Of a stretch of 64,000 bases of DNA, positions 27,692 through 36,585 are shown one piece after another; positions within the stretch are counted from its first letter, which is position 1; each line of letters starts with the position of its first letter. The notes beneath the pieces were generated by a model. The model was not told the origin of the DNA. It saw only the letters and a program-made list of their open reading frames with translations, and made no database searches. Origin of the DNA: Fervidobacterium gondwanense DSM 13020 (lineage in GTDB: Bacteria; Thermotogota; Thermotogae; Thermotogales; Fervidobacteriaceae); NCBI RefSeq assembly GCF_900143265.1, contig NZ_FRDJ01000002.1:170297-234296 (forward strand). The letters run 5' to 3'. The position numbers and the translations under genes were made by a program.

Positions 27692-28210
27692 ATGGAATTA
27701 AGAGATGTTATACTTCAGAGGCGAAGCATTAGGCAATACAAAAATGAGACTGTTCCATACGAAAAATTGCAGGAAATAGCCAAATACGCATTGCTTGCAC
27801 CAAGCGGAAGAAATCAGAAACCAGTTGATATAGTTATTGTAACGGACAAGCACGTAATAGAGAAGATCAAGAAGTCAAGAGAAGGTGCGTTTTCTTTCCT
27901 TTCGACAGCACCTGCCTGTTTTGTAATTGTTGCAGATGAGTCAAGCTCTACATGGATTTCCGATGCTTCTATCGTCGCTTCGTACGTACAACTTTTAGCT
28001 GTTGATTATGGCCTTTCAAGCTGTTGGGGACATGCCCATGAGAGGTACTATAATAATCTCTCCGTGGAGGCGGAAATCAAGAATATATTACATGTTCCCA
28101 GTAACTACCGTGTACTCTGTGTAATCGGTATCGGATATGCCGACGAAGAGAAACCATATCATTCATTACAAGAAGTAGACAATCGAAAGATGCACACAAA
28201 TCAGTGGTAA
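27692..28210 (+). CDS. nitroreductase family protein
   Basis: 172-residue FMN protein of the nitroreductase family. The N-terminal block VILQRRSIRQYKNETV and APSGRNQKP are the FMN-binding signature; GLSSCWGHAHERY and VLCVIGIGYADEEKP follow in the usual order. Short members like this often reduce small electrophiles with NAD(P)H. The ATG at 27692 follows AAGGGGGG; an ORF reading further upstream is not supported. A TATAAT lies at 27649-27654. It sits between nox and the DUF4438 gene, all in one direction. Confidence 0.87.
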   Translation: MELRDVILQRRSIRQYKNETVPYEKLQEIAKYALLAPSGRNQKPVDIVIVTDKHVIEKIKKSREGAFSFLSTAPACFVIVADESSSTWISDASIVASYVQLLAVDYGLSSCWGHAHERYYNNLSVEAEIKNILHVPSNYRVLCVIGIGYADEEKPYHSLQEVDNRKMHTNQW

Positions 28211-28246
28211 TTCAATGTATTTTCTAATCTTTTGGAGGTGGAGAAG

Positions 28247-29110
28247 TTGAAAAAGAACAACATTAAAACGAACAAAGAAAGCGTGGTAAAGCTCTCTATA
28301 CTTGTTGAAGTTGCACATCCCGTTGTTAGAATGCCAGTTGTTGATGGTGATGGAAGAGTATATTACTTTCCTGGAGTTGGTGGTATAACTTACAACTTTG
28401 GTCTTGGCGATAATGCATTCAAGATGCATGGAGATCATATTGAGCCAGATGTCAGTGCGAAGAACAAGGACAAAGATATTAATCCAACATGCATGGCATT
28501 AGCCTGCATCGGTAACAAAGCCACTGTAGTATCTGGTGATGGAAAAGGAATGGAAGGGTATGTTATAGGCAAACATGGTGGGATCGATCACGTCCTGATT
28601 TGGGTTCCGGATAAAGAAAAATTGGCTATTGGAGATAAAATCCAAATCAAAGCCTGGGGACAAGGATTGGAACTCGTTGACTTTCCTGAGATAAAGGTTC
28701 TAAACATAGACCCAGAGCTATTTGAAAAGATACCAATAAAAGTTCAGAAGAAAAAGCTTCATGTACCAGTAACAGCGATCGTTCCTTCACATCTCACAGG
28801 CTCTGGAATCGGTGCAGGTAATCCAGCAGCAACGGATTACGACATGAATACCTTGGACAAAGAGGAAATAAGGAAATACAAACTTGATGAAGTGAGAATC
28901 GGGGACCTCGTCGCTATATCTGATCATTACAACGGCTATGGTGCGGGTGGCTACAAAGGAGGCGCAGTTTCAATAGGTATAGTTGTCCATTCCGATTGCT
29001 TCAAAACTGGTCACGGACCTGGGATGGTTATAATTATGACGTCCAAAGAAGGTAACATAGTACCAGTTATCGACAAAGAAAGCAATATAAAAAACTATTT
29101 GGGAATTTAA
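28247..29110 (+). CDS. DUF4438 domain protein
   Basis: 287-residue protein that I match to DUF4438, a family known from Thermotogales (TM1086-like) and clostridia with no assigned activity. It is rich in glycine and histidine: FPGVGGITYNFGLGDNAFKMHGDH near the N-terminus, GLELVDFPE in the middle, and HLTGSGIGAGNPAATDYDMN and DHYNGYGAGGYKGG toward the C-terminus, the last with conserved acidic and His residues that could bind metal. The TTG at 28247 follows GGAGGTG at 28234-28240. It ends at a strong terminator, so nitroreductase and DUF4438 probably share a transcript. Confidence 0.75.
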   Translation: MKKNNIKTNKESVVKLSILVEVAHPVVRMPVVDGDGRVYYFPGVGGITYNFGLGDNAFKMHGDHIEPDVSAKNKDKDINPTCMALACIGNKATVVSGDGKGMEGYVIGKHGGIDHVLIWVPDKEKLAIGDKIQIKAWGQGLELVDFPEIKVLNIDPELFEKIPIKVQKKKLHVPVTAIVPSHLTGSGIGAGNPAATDYDMNTLDKEEIRKYKLDEVRIGDLVAISDHYNGYGAGGYKGGAVSIGIVVHSDCFKTGHGPGMVIIMTSKEGNIVPVIDKESNIKNYLGI

Positions 29111-29145
29111 ACTGCTCAACATTTGATGAATTTCATAAACTAACC

Positions 29146-29181
29146 TGACCAGGCTTTTAAATTAGCCTGGTCAATTTTTTT
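29146..29181 (+). terminator. terminator after the DUF4438 gene
   Basis: TGACCAGGCT (29146-29155) and AGCCTGGTCA (29164-29173) form a perfect 10-bp stem, followed by ATTTTTTTATT. Confidence 0.9.
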
Positions 29182-29292
29182 ATTAAGAAAATTAAAGAAA
29201 TCAAGAGCATTTAGGCAAAATGAGAATTTATTTAACCTCTTTTGCTATTACGTGCGATATTTGTCACTAATCATTTATAGTTTTTACCAGGC

Positions 29293-29307
29293 TATGAGTG
29301 GTATAAT
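29293..29307 (+). promoter_or_regulatory. promoter of the KAS III-like / Liv cluster
   Basis: TATGAGTGGTATAAT contains an extended -10 (TGGTATAAT). The same 15 bases occur at 38322-38336 before the small envelope-protein gene. It lies 91 bases before the ATG of the KAS III-like gene. Confidence 0.65.
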
Positions 29308-29315
29308 GTGAAAGC

Positions 29316-29355
29316 TGATTCACTAAAAACATAACGAGTGATTCATCGTTAATCA
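29316..29355 (+). promoter_or_regulatory. possible operator half-sites in the cluster leader
   Basis: TGATTCACT (29316-29324) and AGTGATTCA (29337-29345) are inverted copies with one mismatch, and TGATT (29339-29343) faces AATCA (29351-29355). They start just past the expected transcription start. A TetR-type regulator is encoded two genes on, so these are candidate binding sites. The repeats are imperfect and this is only suggestive. Confidence 0.35.
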
Positions 29356-29397
29356 TACTTATGAAGCACACAACAATTGCTTTGGGAGGTAGGTTGT

Positions 29398-30381
29398 ATG
29401 AAGTATGCAAAGATTATTTCTTCAGGAATGTATGTTCCACAAAAAGTTATGAGTAACGCAGAATTTGAAAAGAAAACATTATTTACCATCGATCCATATT
29501 TTTCGGAAGTGATAGGCATCAATCACAGACATGTCTCTGAAGATTGGGAAACACCAACATATATGGCAGCTGAAGCGGCAAAAAAAGCTTTACAAAGGAT
29601 AGGAATGAACCCTGAGGAAATAGATTTAATCATTGTTGGAACTGATACTCCAGAGTCCGTTTCACCACCAGATGCTCCTCGCGTTCAGTACTTGATAGGT
29701 GCACACAAAGCAGAACCACTCGCTTTTAATGTTAATGCTTCCTGTGCTAACGGAGCCTTGATGCTCGATATAGCTGCAAGGTACATTGCAATGGGTGATT
29801 ACAAGAACGTTCTTGTTATCGGTACTTATGCAATGACAAAATTTCTCAGCTGGAAGTACTCTTGGGAAGCGCTCTTCAGTGACGGTGCAGGTGCGTTGAT
29901 ACTTACCGCATCTGATGAACCTGGCTTTATCGGTAGCGTTTCCAGGGCAGACGGTAGCTGGTGGCAGAACTGGGGTATCTACATGGGAGCAGGAACGATG
30001 AATCTTGAAGGTTTTGAAAGAGGCCTTCATAAATTGGATTTGAGAGCTGCATATCCAGCAACTGTGAACGAAGAAGGCTGGCCTATGCTTATTAACAAAC
30101 TCATGGAAAAATACAATTTAACAAAAGAAGAAATTGGAATGATTTTCTTCACACAAGTTAGAAAGAAGACTATAGAAAAGGTCATGGACATACTTGGACT
30201 TCCCATTGAAAAAACTCATATGATAATGCATAAGTACGGCTATACAGGTTCAGCTTGCGTATACATGGCATATGATGATGCACTCGACGAAGGTAAATTG
30301 AATAACCTTGAAGGGAAAGTTATAATTTTCTTAACTTCGGGAGTAGGATTCCAGCAGGTTGCTACAGCGTTTAGAGTGTGA
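29398..30381 (+). CDS. KAS III-like condensing enzyme with altered active site
   Basis: 327-residue thiolase-fold protein of the beta-ketoacyl-ACP synthase III family. The nucleophilic cysteine is Cys116 in NVNASCANGA, and the fold end GVGFQQVATAFRV is family-like. The other two catalytic positions differ: where FabH has His (HQAN) this reads TQVR at 252-255, and where FabH has Asn (GNTSA) this reads GYTGSA at 281-286. It is therefore unlikely to be an ordinary decarboxylating FabH, and may be an acyltransferase or a non-decarboxylating condensing enzyme. The ATG at 29398 follows GGGAGGT. It is the first gene of a cluster with a regulator, a CoA-transferase and an importer. Confidence 0.8.
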   Translation: MKYAKIISSGMYVPQKVMSNAEFEKKTLFTIDPYFSEVIGINHRHVSEDWETPTYMAAEAAKKALQRIGMNPEEIDLIIVGTDTPESVSPPDAPRVQYLIGAHKAEPLAFNVNASCANGALMLDIAARYIAMGDYKNVLVIGTYAMTKFLSWKYSWEALFSDGAGALILTASDEPGFIGSVSRADGSWWQNWGIYMGAGTMNLEGFERGLHKLDLRAAYPATVNEEGWPMLINKLMEKYNLTKEEIGMIFFTQVRKKTIEKVMDILGLPIEKTHMIMHKYGYTGSACVYMAYDDALDEGKLNNLEGKVIIFLTSGVGFQQVATAFRV

Positions 30382-30422
30382 GAGAGTATAGAATTTTCAG
30401 TGGAAATCTGGGAGGTAAGAAT

Positions 30423-31610
30423 TTGCCAAGGCAGAAGAGAATTCCGCAAAGAACAGATGGAATAGAATCGAAGGAACGATTGAAATCTGCAGCAGTGAAA
30501 CTATTCAGCAAGAATAATTTTGCAAATGTATCCATTTCCCAGATCTCAAAGAAGTCAGGACTAAGCAGTGCTGCGTTCTACCAATATTACCTTAGTAAAG
30601 ACGAAATTTTCAGAGAAATTGCAGATGAATTTTTTTCTGGATTAAGGCAGTTTCTGACAGGAACAAGTCTTTCTGAAGTAGGGTTGAGCTATATAAGGTA
30701 TTGCAATAATAATAAACATTTTGTGAAAGCAATGCATTTAAATGAATACCACTTCGAATGGATTAGAAACAATCTTGAAGAAATACTCTACAGTGTGTCA
30801 AAAAAATTCGAATTGTCTGAAGTTGGACATTTCTATTTCTGGTCACCACTGAGATTTGCTGTGAATTTTGGCGACTTGCTTGATGTAGAGATTCAGCCAG
30901 ATATTTTTGTAAAAATAGTTCTGAAGGGTATAAATTACAAAGTTTTTAAAGGTAACGTTAGGCAGTTGCCTGATGATATTTTTAACTTTCAGCCGGTCAA
31001 ACATTTGCTTTCAGGTGATGAGAAACGTGAAATTATACTTGCTAACGCGGAAAGTCTTTTTGGAACCTATGGTTTCAACAAGACTCAAATTTACGATATA
31101 GCAAGAGCTTCAGGAATAGCTGTAGGGACTTTCTATCTCTATTTCAAAACCAAAAAAGAGTTACTGAAAGAACTTGTAGAGTGGATCAGTCGAGGATTGA
31201 GGTACAATGTTAAGCTTGCAGTCGAGAGATATAAAAATGAGCCGAGGATAATTCAAGAGATAGCAGGTCTTTATGCATTTGTTCAGTTTTTTAAAAATCA
31301 TACCAATATGTACAAAGTAGTTCGAGAAAGTCAATCGTTAGATTTGGAGTTAGCAAAGACTTATTACATCTCAATTTATAAACCATATTACAGTAATTTA
31401 AGATCGCTCTTTGAAAATGCTTCCAAAGATGAGGTTATAAATTATGACAAAGATGTCCTATCCAAATATTATTCATTGATGCTTATGGGTTTGGGACACT
31501 ATTTAGGTGAGAAGTACCTCATAAGCGGAAGAGTAGCCGAGACAGAAAATTTAGAAAAGTTTCTCCAAGATCTATGTGTTTACATTTTCGAAGGCTTAGG
31601 GGGCGAATGA
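30423..31610 (+). CDS. tandem TetR-family regulator (two DNA-binding domains)
   Basis: 395-residue protein with two TetR_N helix-turn-helix domains in one chain. The first is at about residues 18-65 (AAVKLFSKNNFANVSISQIS, then SGLSSAAFYQYYLSKDEIF). The second is at about 200-250 (AESLFGTYGFNKTQIYDIAR, then SGIAVGTFYLYFKTKKELL). Each is followed by a helical region that would be its ligand and dimer domain. Normal TetR proteins have about 200 residues and one such domain. The start is a TTG at 30423 with GGAGG seven bases before. It lies inside the cluster and is the obvious candidate to sense a CoA ester or the imported compound. Confidence 0.85.
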   Translation: MPRQKRIPQRTDGIESKERLKSAAVKLFSKNNFANVSISQISKKSGLSSAAFYQYYLSKDEIFREIADEFFSGLRQFLTGTSLSEVGLSYIRYCNNNKHFVKAMHLNEYHFEWIRNNLEEILYSVSKKFELSEVGHFYFWSPLRFAVNFGDLLDVEIQPDIFVKIVLKGINYKVFKGNVRQLPDDIFNFQPVKHLLSGDEKREIILANAESLFGTYGFNKTQIYDIARASGIAVGTFYLYFKTKKELLKELVEWISRGLRYNVKLAVERYKNEPRIIQEIAGLYAFVQFFKNHTNMYKVVRESQSLDLELAKTYYISIYKPYYSNLRSLFENASKDEVINYDKDVLSKYYSLMLMGLGHYLGEKYLISGRVAETENLEKFLQDLCVYIFEGLGGE

Positions 31611-31611
31611 T

Positions 31612-32904
31612 GTGCGTTTAGCAAGGATAAGAGAACTATATGACCGAAAGCTTATCGATGTTGATTCCGTTCTTTCGTTATTGAAAGATAACTGGACGAT
31701 AGTTGTCGGAATGACGCCAATGGAACCAAAAATGTTCCTCAGAAATCTTCATAAGACACAGGCTAATGGCTTGGAAGTATATACTTGTCTAAATACCGAA
31801 CCATACGAATTTTGTTCAAACCCTGAGTATTTCGAAAGGTTTTATAATTACTCTTGGTTCTTCGGACCGTACAACAGAAAGTCTTCAAGGAATACTTTTT
31901 ACGTTCCCAACAACTTGCACCAAGCAGGCACTAATTTAATAGATTCAAGTCACGTAAATGTGTTTGTTGGTGTTGCTTCCCCAATGGATGAGAAGGGGTT
32001 TTTCACGCTTTCGGCAAGCGTTGTGTATGAAAAGGATGTCTTGGAAAATGCCGATATTGTAATTCTAGAAGTTAATCCAAAAGCTCCACGCACGCATGGA
32101 GATACTCAGATTCATATTACAGATGTGGATTATCTAATTGAGGTAGATTATAACCTGCCCCAGGCAGAACTTCTCGAACCAACAGATATTGAAAAAAAGA
32201 TAGCTGAAAACATTGTGGAACTTATTGAAGACGGTTCAACGATTCAGCTCGGAATCGGTGGAATACCAAATGCTGTCGCAAAGTTTTTGGTAAATAAGAA
32301 GGATTTGGGAGTTCATACAGAGATGTTCACTGAAAGTATGATTGACCTCTTTGCGGCAGGGGTTATTACCAACAAAAAGAAAACCTTATGGAACGGAAAA
32401 TTTGTCTGTACCTTCGCATATGGAAGCGAGAGAATGTACAAATTTGTTGATGACAATCCTTCAGTCTTATTTTTACGTGGTCGATACGTCAATGATCCAT
32501 ACGTAATATCACAAAACGAGAAGATGGTTAGCATAAACACTGCTTTGATGGTTGACTTAACTGGCAATGTCTGCTCAGAAGCTCTTGGAACAACTCATTA
32601 CAGCGGTACTGGTGGACAACTCGATACTCATCGTGGCGCTGTAAAAAGTAAAGGTGGAAAAGGTATAATTGCGATGAGGTCAACAGCCAAAGATGGGCAA
32701 GTATCAACAATCGTTCCATTACTTCCACAGGGATCACCAATCACTGTTCCGAGACAAGAGCTTGACTATATAGTAACAGAGTGGGGAGCTGTAAAGTTGA
32801 GAGGTCTTCCAGTTAGAAAAAGAGCACTTGCGCTGATTTCTGTATCACACCCTGATTTTAGGGATAGCCTTTTGCAAGAAGCAAGAAAACTCGGAATTAT
32901 TTAA
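31612..32904 (+). CDS. acetyl-CoA hydrolase/transferase family CoA-transferase
   Basis: 430-residue class I CoA-transferase resembling 4-hydroxybutyrate/butyrate:acetyl-CoA transferases. The glycine-rich GIGGIPNAVAKFL, the catalytic-glutamate region VHTEMFTESMIDL and the C-terminal block THYSGTGGQLDTHRGA with VTEWGAVKLRGL are all present. It would move CoA from acetyl-CoA to a carboxylate. The GTG at 31612 lies just after the TetR stop (TGATGTG), with GGGGG upstream, so it is translated with the regulator gene. In the cluster it would activate an acid released by the hydrolase or imported directly. Confidence 0.9.
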   Translation: MRLARIRELYDRKLIDVDSVLSLLKDNWTIVVGMTPMEPKMFLRNLHKTQANGLEVYTCLNTEPYEFCSNPEYFERFYNYSWFFGPYNRKSSRNTFYVPNNLHQAGTNLIDSSHVNVFVGVASPMDEKGFFTLSASVVYEKDVLENADIVILEVNPKAPRTHGDTQIHITDVDYLIEVDYNLPQAELLEPTDIEKKIAENIVELIEDGSTIQLGIGGIPNAVAKFLVNKKDLGVHTEMFTESMIDLFAAGVITNKKKTLWNGKFVCTFAYGSERMYKFVDDNPSVLFLRGRYVNDPYVISQNEKMVSINTALMVDLTGNVCSEALGTTHYSGTGGQLDTHRGAVKSKGGKGIIAMRSTAKDGQVSTIVPLLPQGSPITVPRQELDYIVTEWGAVKLRGLPVRKRALALISVSHPDFRDSLLQEARKLGII

Positions 32905-32943
32905 GAGTAAAATTTACTGTATCCTACTTTAGGAGGTGGGTGT

Positions 32944-34104
32944 ATGAAGAGGTTCTTCGCTCTTATTTTGACATTAGTACTCTTGGTAAATGTATTTGCA
33001 GAAGTAGGTGTTTACAACGATAAGGTAGTTATTGGTTCATTCCAAGCGCTTTCTGGTGCTTATGCTGTTATCGGACAAGAAATGACCAAAGGAATGAAGG
33101 CGTATTTCAACTGGATCAACAGTCGTGGTGGCATACACGGAAGGAAAATAGAACTCATAGTTGCCGATGACCAGCTCAACCCTGCAAAAACAGTTGTCGA
33201 AGTCAAAAGGTTAGTTGAACAGGATAAAGTCTTTGCAATAGTTGGTGGACTTGGTACTTACGGTTGTTTGGCGGTAATGGACTACCTTGAACAGAACAAA
33301 GTTCCATTCGTATACCAAGGTGCAGGAACATCGAAGCTTGTGTTTCCACCAAAAAGGTACATATTTGGTGTTCAACCAGACTACACACTTGAAGGAACCC
33401 TGATTGCAAAGTACGTTGGTGAAATTGCAAAGTTTAAAGCTCCTGCAATAGTTTATATGAACAACGACATAGGCTTGGAAGGGTATGCAGCGTTCAAAGA
33501 GAGACTTTCGACTTACAAAATGACGCCATCTGTTGAAATATCATACAACCCAGCAGATACTGATTACAGCGGTCCGGTCATAAAGCTTGTTGAAAAGAAC
33601 CCAGATGTAATAGTGATTTACGGATTGATAACAGATACCATAAGATGGATAAAGACAATAAGAGATTACGGTCTTGATAGCAAAATCATAACGATTTACC
33701 CAAATGCTGATCCATCCTTCATAAAGCTTGCTGGAAAATATGCCGAAGGTGTAATATTTACTGGTTGGGTACCACTGGCAACTCCAGACAGACCAGATTT
33801 TGTTAGAGACTACCAAAGAGCCATTTCTATTTTCCAACAGACATACCCAAAAGAAATTCCATCATCTTACGCAGTTGCAGGATTTATCGCAGCTGAAGTC
33901 TTCACCGAAGGTTTGGTGAGAGCAGGCAAAAACTTAACAAGAGAAGGCTTAGTGAAAGCACTTGAAAGCTTCAAGAACTGGGATGGAATATTATCAAAAG
34001 ATATTACTTGGGGTCCCAACTTGAGAAGAGGTAAAACATCAATGTACTTTATGGTAGTAAAGAATGGGCAATTTGTCCCACTTACCGATCTCATTAGACC
34101 ATAA
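32944..34104 (+). CDS. Liv-type ABC transporter substrate-binding protein
   Basis: 386-residue periplasmic-binding protein (type 1, Leu/Ile/Val-binding fold). Signal peptide MKRFFALILTLVLLVNVFA, likely cut after Ala19, with no lipobox. The mature start VVIGSFQALSGAYAVIGQEM and the ligand-loop segment ARGGIHGRK-like NSRGGIHGRKIELIVADD are typical of LivK-like proteins that bind amino acids, amides or aromatic acids. AGGAGGTG precedes the ATG. A strong hairpin lies between this gene and livG, as expected when the binding protein is made in excess. Confidence 0.92.
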   Translation: MKRFFALILTLVLLVNVFAEVGVYNDKVVIGSFQALSGAYAVIGQEMTKGMKAYFNWINSRGGIHGRKIELIVADDQLNPAKTVVEVKRLVEQDKVFAIVGGLGTYGCLAVMDYLEQNKVPFVYQGAGTSKLVFPPKRYIFGVQPDYTLEGTLIAKYVGEIAKFKAPAIVYMNNDIGLEGYAAFKERLSTYKMTPSVEISYNPADTDYSGPVIKLVEKNPDVIVIYGLITDTIRWIKTIRDYGLDSKIITIYPNADPSFIKLAGKYAEGVIFTGWVPLATPDRPDFVRDYQRAISIFQQTYPKEIPSSYAVAGFIAAEVFTEGLVRAGKNLTREGLVKALESFKNWDGILSKDITWGPNLRRGKTSMYFMVVKNGQFVPLTDLIRP

Positions 34105-34140
34105 TTATTTTTCGTGGTTCAAAACAGGATTTAGATATTT

Positions 34141-34172
34141 CCCGCGGGCTATTTAAAATGCCCGCGGGTTTT
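34141..34172 (+). terminator. intra-operon hairpin between binding protein and livG
   Basis: CCCGCGGGC (34141-34149) and GCCCGCGGG (34160-34168) form a perfect GC-rich 9-bp stem with an 11-base loop, followed by TTTTG. The T run is short, so it may be a partial terminator or an mRNA-end protector inside the operon. Confidence 0.7.
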
Positions 34173-34210
34173 GAAAAGATTAAAAAAATAGTATCGGGAG
34201 TTGGTGCTTG

Positions 34211-34972
34211 ATGCTTAGGCTTGAGAATATAACTGTTAGATTCAGCGGACTTGTGGCTGTTGATAATTTATCTATGATCGTTAAAGATAGAACTATTCAT
34301 TCATTGATAGGTCCTAACGGTGCAGGTAAGACAACCGTTTTTAACGCTATTTCTGGCTTAGTAAAGCATGATGGAAGGATTTTCTTGGATGAATACGAAC
34401 TGACGAAACTGCCGGTTCATAAAAGGGTTTACTACGGAATAGGCAGAAGTTTCCAAAATATTATCATATTCAAATATCTTACCGTTCTTCAGAACTTGAT
34501 GCTTGGAATTCATCCCCACTTGGACTATACGTTTTTTGACAGTGTTTTTGAGACATCAAAATTCTCGACATACGAGAGAAAAGCACGACTAAAAGCTATC
34601 GAAGTAGCCGACATTCTCGGTATTAAGAGTATTCTTGGAGTGTACGCGGGTACGCTGCCATATGGTTACCAGAAATTAATAGATGTTGGTCGAGCACTTA
34701 TGAGTGAGCCAAAAATAATCCTTCTCGACGAACCAGCAGCTGGTTTGACTGAGAAGGAATCAGATATATTTAAAGAAAAGATTTTAAAGATAAAGGAAGC
34801 AGGGCTAACTACTTTCCTAATTGAACACGACATGCGCATGGTGTTTGATATATCGGATAAAATAACTGTTATTAATTTTGGAAAGAAAATAGCTGAAGGT
34901 ATGCCGAACGAGATTGTTAAGTCCCCAGAGGTAATAAGTGCTTATCTTGGAACTGAGATAACTCAACCTTGA
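34211..34972 (+). CDS. livG: Liv-type ABC transporter ATPase (LivG-like)
   Basis: 253-residue ABC ATPase of the LivG type. Walker A is GPNGAGKTT, Walker B is ILLDEPAAGL with TEKE following, and the H-loop is LIEHDMRMVF. The usual ABC signature is replaced by LPYGYQKL, as is common in LivG proteins. The ATG at 34211 lies ten bases after GGGAG; a TTG at 34208 is possible. It works with LivF to power the permease pair encoded next. The product name follows the family; the transported substrate is unknown. Confidence 0.92.
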   Translation: MLRLENITVRFSGLVAVDNLSMIVKDRTIHSLIGPNGAGKTTVFNAISGLVKHDGRIFLDEYELTKLPVHKRVYYGIGRSFQNIIIFKYLTVLQNLMLGIHPHLDYTFFDSVFETSKFSTYERKARLKAIEVADILGIKSILGVYAGTLPYGYQKLIDVGRALMSEPKIILLDEPAAGLTEKESDIFKEKILKIKEAGLTTFLIEHDMRMVFDISDKITVINFGKKIAEGMPNEIVKSPEVISAYLGTEITQP

Positions 34973-35002
34973 GCTGCTGTAGATTTGTGAGGTGAAAAGT
35001 TG

Positions 35003-35710
35003 ATGGCTAACGATTTAACAATTAAGAACCTTAACGTGTGGTACGGTCCTGTTTATGCTGTTAAAGGCATCGATATTAGAATTGCTGAAGGCAGTATAAC
35101 AGCAATTTTTGGAGCAAATGGCGCAGGAAAAAGCTCGACTCTTAAAGCTATAGCTGGCGGTATAAAGTATCAAGGAAACATTTACATTGGCGAGAACGCC
35201 ATAGATAATTTGCCGGTACATCAAAGAGTCAGAAGAGGCATTGTCCTCTGTCCAGAAGGCAGGGGAATTTTTTACAACATGACCGTAAAGGAAAACCTCT
35301 TGGCTGGTGCTTATACAAATTCCAGGTCAAATTTTGACATAGCATTCAGTGTTTTTCCATTCCTGAAAGAAAGATTAAATCAAATAGCTGGGACACTTTC
35401 TGGAGGAGAACAGCAAATGCTTGCAATAGCAAGGGCTCTTATGGCTAATCCGAAATATCTTCTTTTGGACGAACCTTCACTTGGACTCGCACCAATTATC
35501 ATTCAGAAAATTGCCGAGGTTATAAGACATATAAATGAAACGCTGAAGATTACGGTTGTTCTAGTTGAGCAAAATACTTCTTTAGCGTTGAATCTTGCAC
35601 AGTATGGGTACGTATTAGAAAATGGACGAGTGGCACTTCATGGCAAATCAAATGAACTGAAGAACAATCCCGTTATCCAAGAAAAATATCTTGGAGGTGC
35701 TTCGAAGTGA
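35003..35710 (+). CDS. livF: Liv-type ABC transporter ATPase (LivF-like)
   Basis: 235-residue second ATPase of the importer. Walker A GANGAGKSS, signature LSGGEQQMLAIARAL, Walker B LLLDEPSLGL and H-loop VVLVEQNTSLAL are complete. The ATG at 35003 follows GAGGTG with eight bases between. The stop overlaps the livH start (GTGA), so the two are coupled. Confidence 0.93.
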   Translation: MANDLTIKNLNVWYGPVYAVKGIDIRIAEGSITAIFGANGAGKSSTLKAIAGGIKYQGNIYIGENAIDNLPVHQRVRRGIVLCPEGRGIFYNMTVKENLLAGAYTNSRSNFDIAFSVFPFLKERLNQIAGTLSGGEQQMLAIARALMANPKYLLLDEPSLGLAPIIIQKIAEVIRHINETLKITVVLVEQNTSLALNLAQYGYVLENGRVALHGKSNELKNNPVIQEKYLGGASK

Positions 35711-36585
35711 TTAATCAAATCTTGCTTGGTTTATCTACAGGTGCAATGTACTCACTGGTTGCTATAGGTTTGGTGATGATGTACAAAGTCAGTGGGGTTA
35801 TGAATTTTGCTTTTGGAAATATGGGAATGTTTGCTACGTATATAACGTGGTGGCTTCTTTCTTCTCTTGGTCTGAACATTTATTTTTCCATAGTTGTAGG
35901 TATTATCTTTGCAGCGGTTATGGGTATACTGACTGAAAGATTTGGTCTGAGACCAATTAGACACCTTTCACACGGTTCTATGTTGATAGTTACATTTGGA
36001 TTACTTATGATTCTTGAAGGTTTGGCAGTTCAAATTTGGGGAACACAATATAAATCATTTCCTGAGTTAGTAACAGGTGCTCCTTTTGTTCTTAGAGGTA
36101 ACTTTGGAGTAATGGTTTTGAGGAGGCAAGATTTGCTAATTTTTAGCTTACTGTTAGCTATTTCTATACTACTGGCATTTATTACAAAATATACGCGATT
36201 TGGAATTGCCGTTCGTGCGGTATCTGAAAACGAGGAGATTGCCGGTTACATGGGAATAAACACTGGAACGATATTGAGCTTTTCATGGGCGTTTGGTGTT
36301 TCTATGGCTGCGCTTGTTGGTATCATATCCGCTCCAAAGGTTTTTGTCTCTCCTTCAATGCTAGTCTTTTATCAAATCCAGGGATTTACTGCGGCGGTTC
36401 TTGGTGGATTTGAAACTTTTACCGGTGCAGTATTTGGTGGATTAATACTTGGGGTAATTGAAAAGATCGTAGGCAACTATATATTCGAGGGATTTAAGGC
36501 GACAATATCTTTGATAATAATAATCGTGGTTTTAGTCTTTTTCCCGAAAGGACTCTTTGGTAGAAACATAAGGAGGCGAGTATGA
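35707..36585 (+). CDS. livH: Liv-type ABC transporter permease (LivH-like)
   Basis: 292-residue permease of the BPD_transp_2 family with about eight membrane segments. It begins ILLGLSTGAMYSLVAIGLVMMYKVSGVMNFAFG, the standard LivH start, and carries the ATPase-contact loop region FGIAVRAVSENEEIAGYMGIN. GTG start overlapping livF by four bases, with GGAGGTG upstream. Its end overlaps the livM-hydrolase gene by four bases. Confidence 0.93.
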   Translation: MINQILLGLSTGAMYSLVAIGLVMMYKVSGVMNFAFGNMGMFATYITWWLLSSLGLNIYFSIVVGIIFAAVMGILTERFGLRPIRHLSHGSMLIVTFGLLMILEGLAVQIWGTQYKSFPELVTGAPFVLRGNFGVMVLRRQDLLIFSLLLAISILLAFITKYTRFGIAVRAVSENEEIAGYMGINTGTILSFSWAFGVSMAALVGIISAPKVFVSPSMLVFYQIQGFTAAVLGGFETFTGAVFGGLILGVIEKIVGNYIFEGFKATISLIIIIVVLVFFPKGLFGRNIRRRV

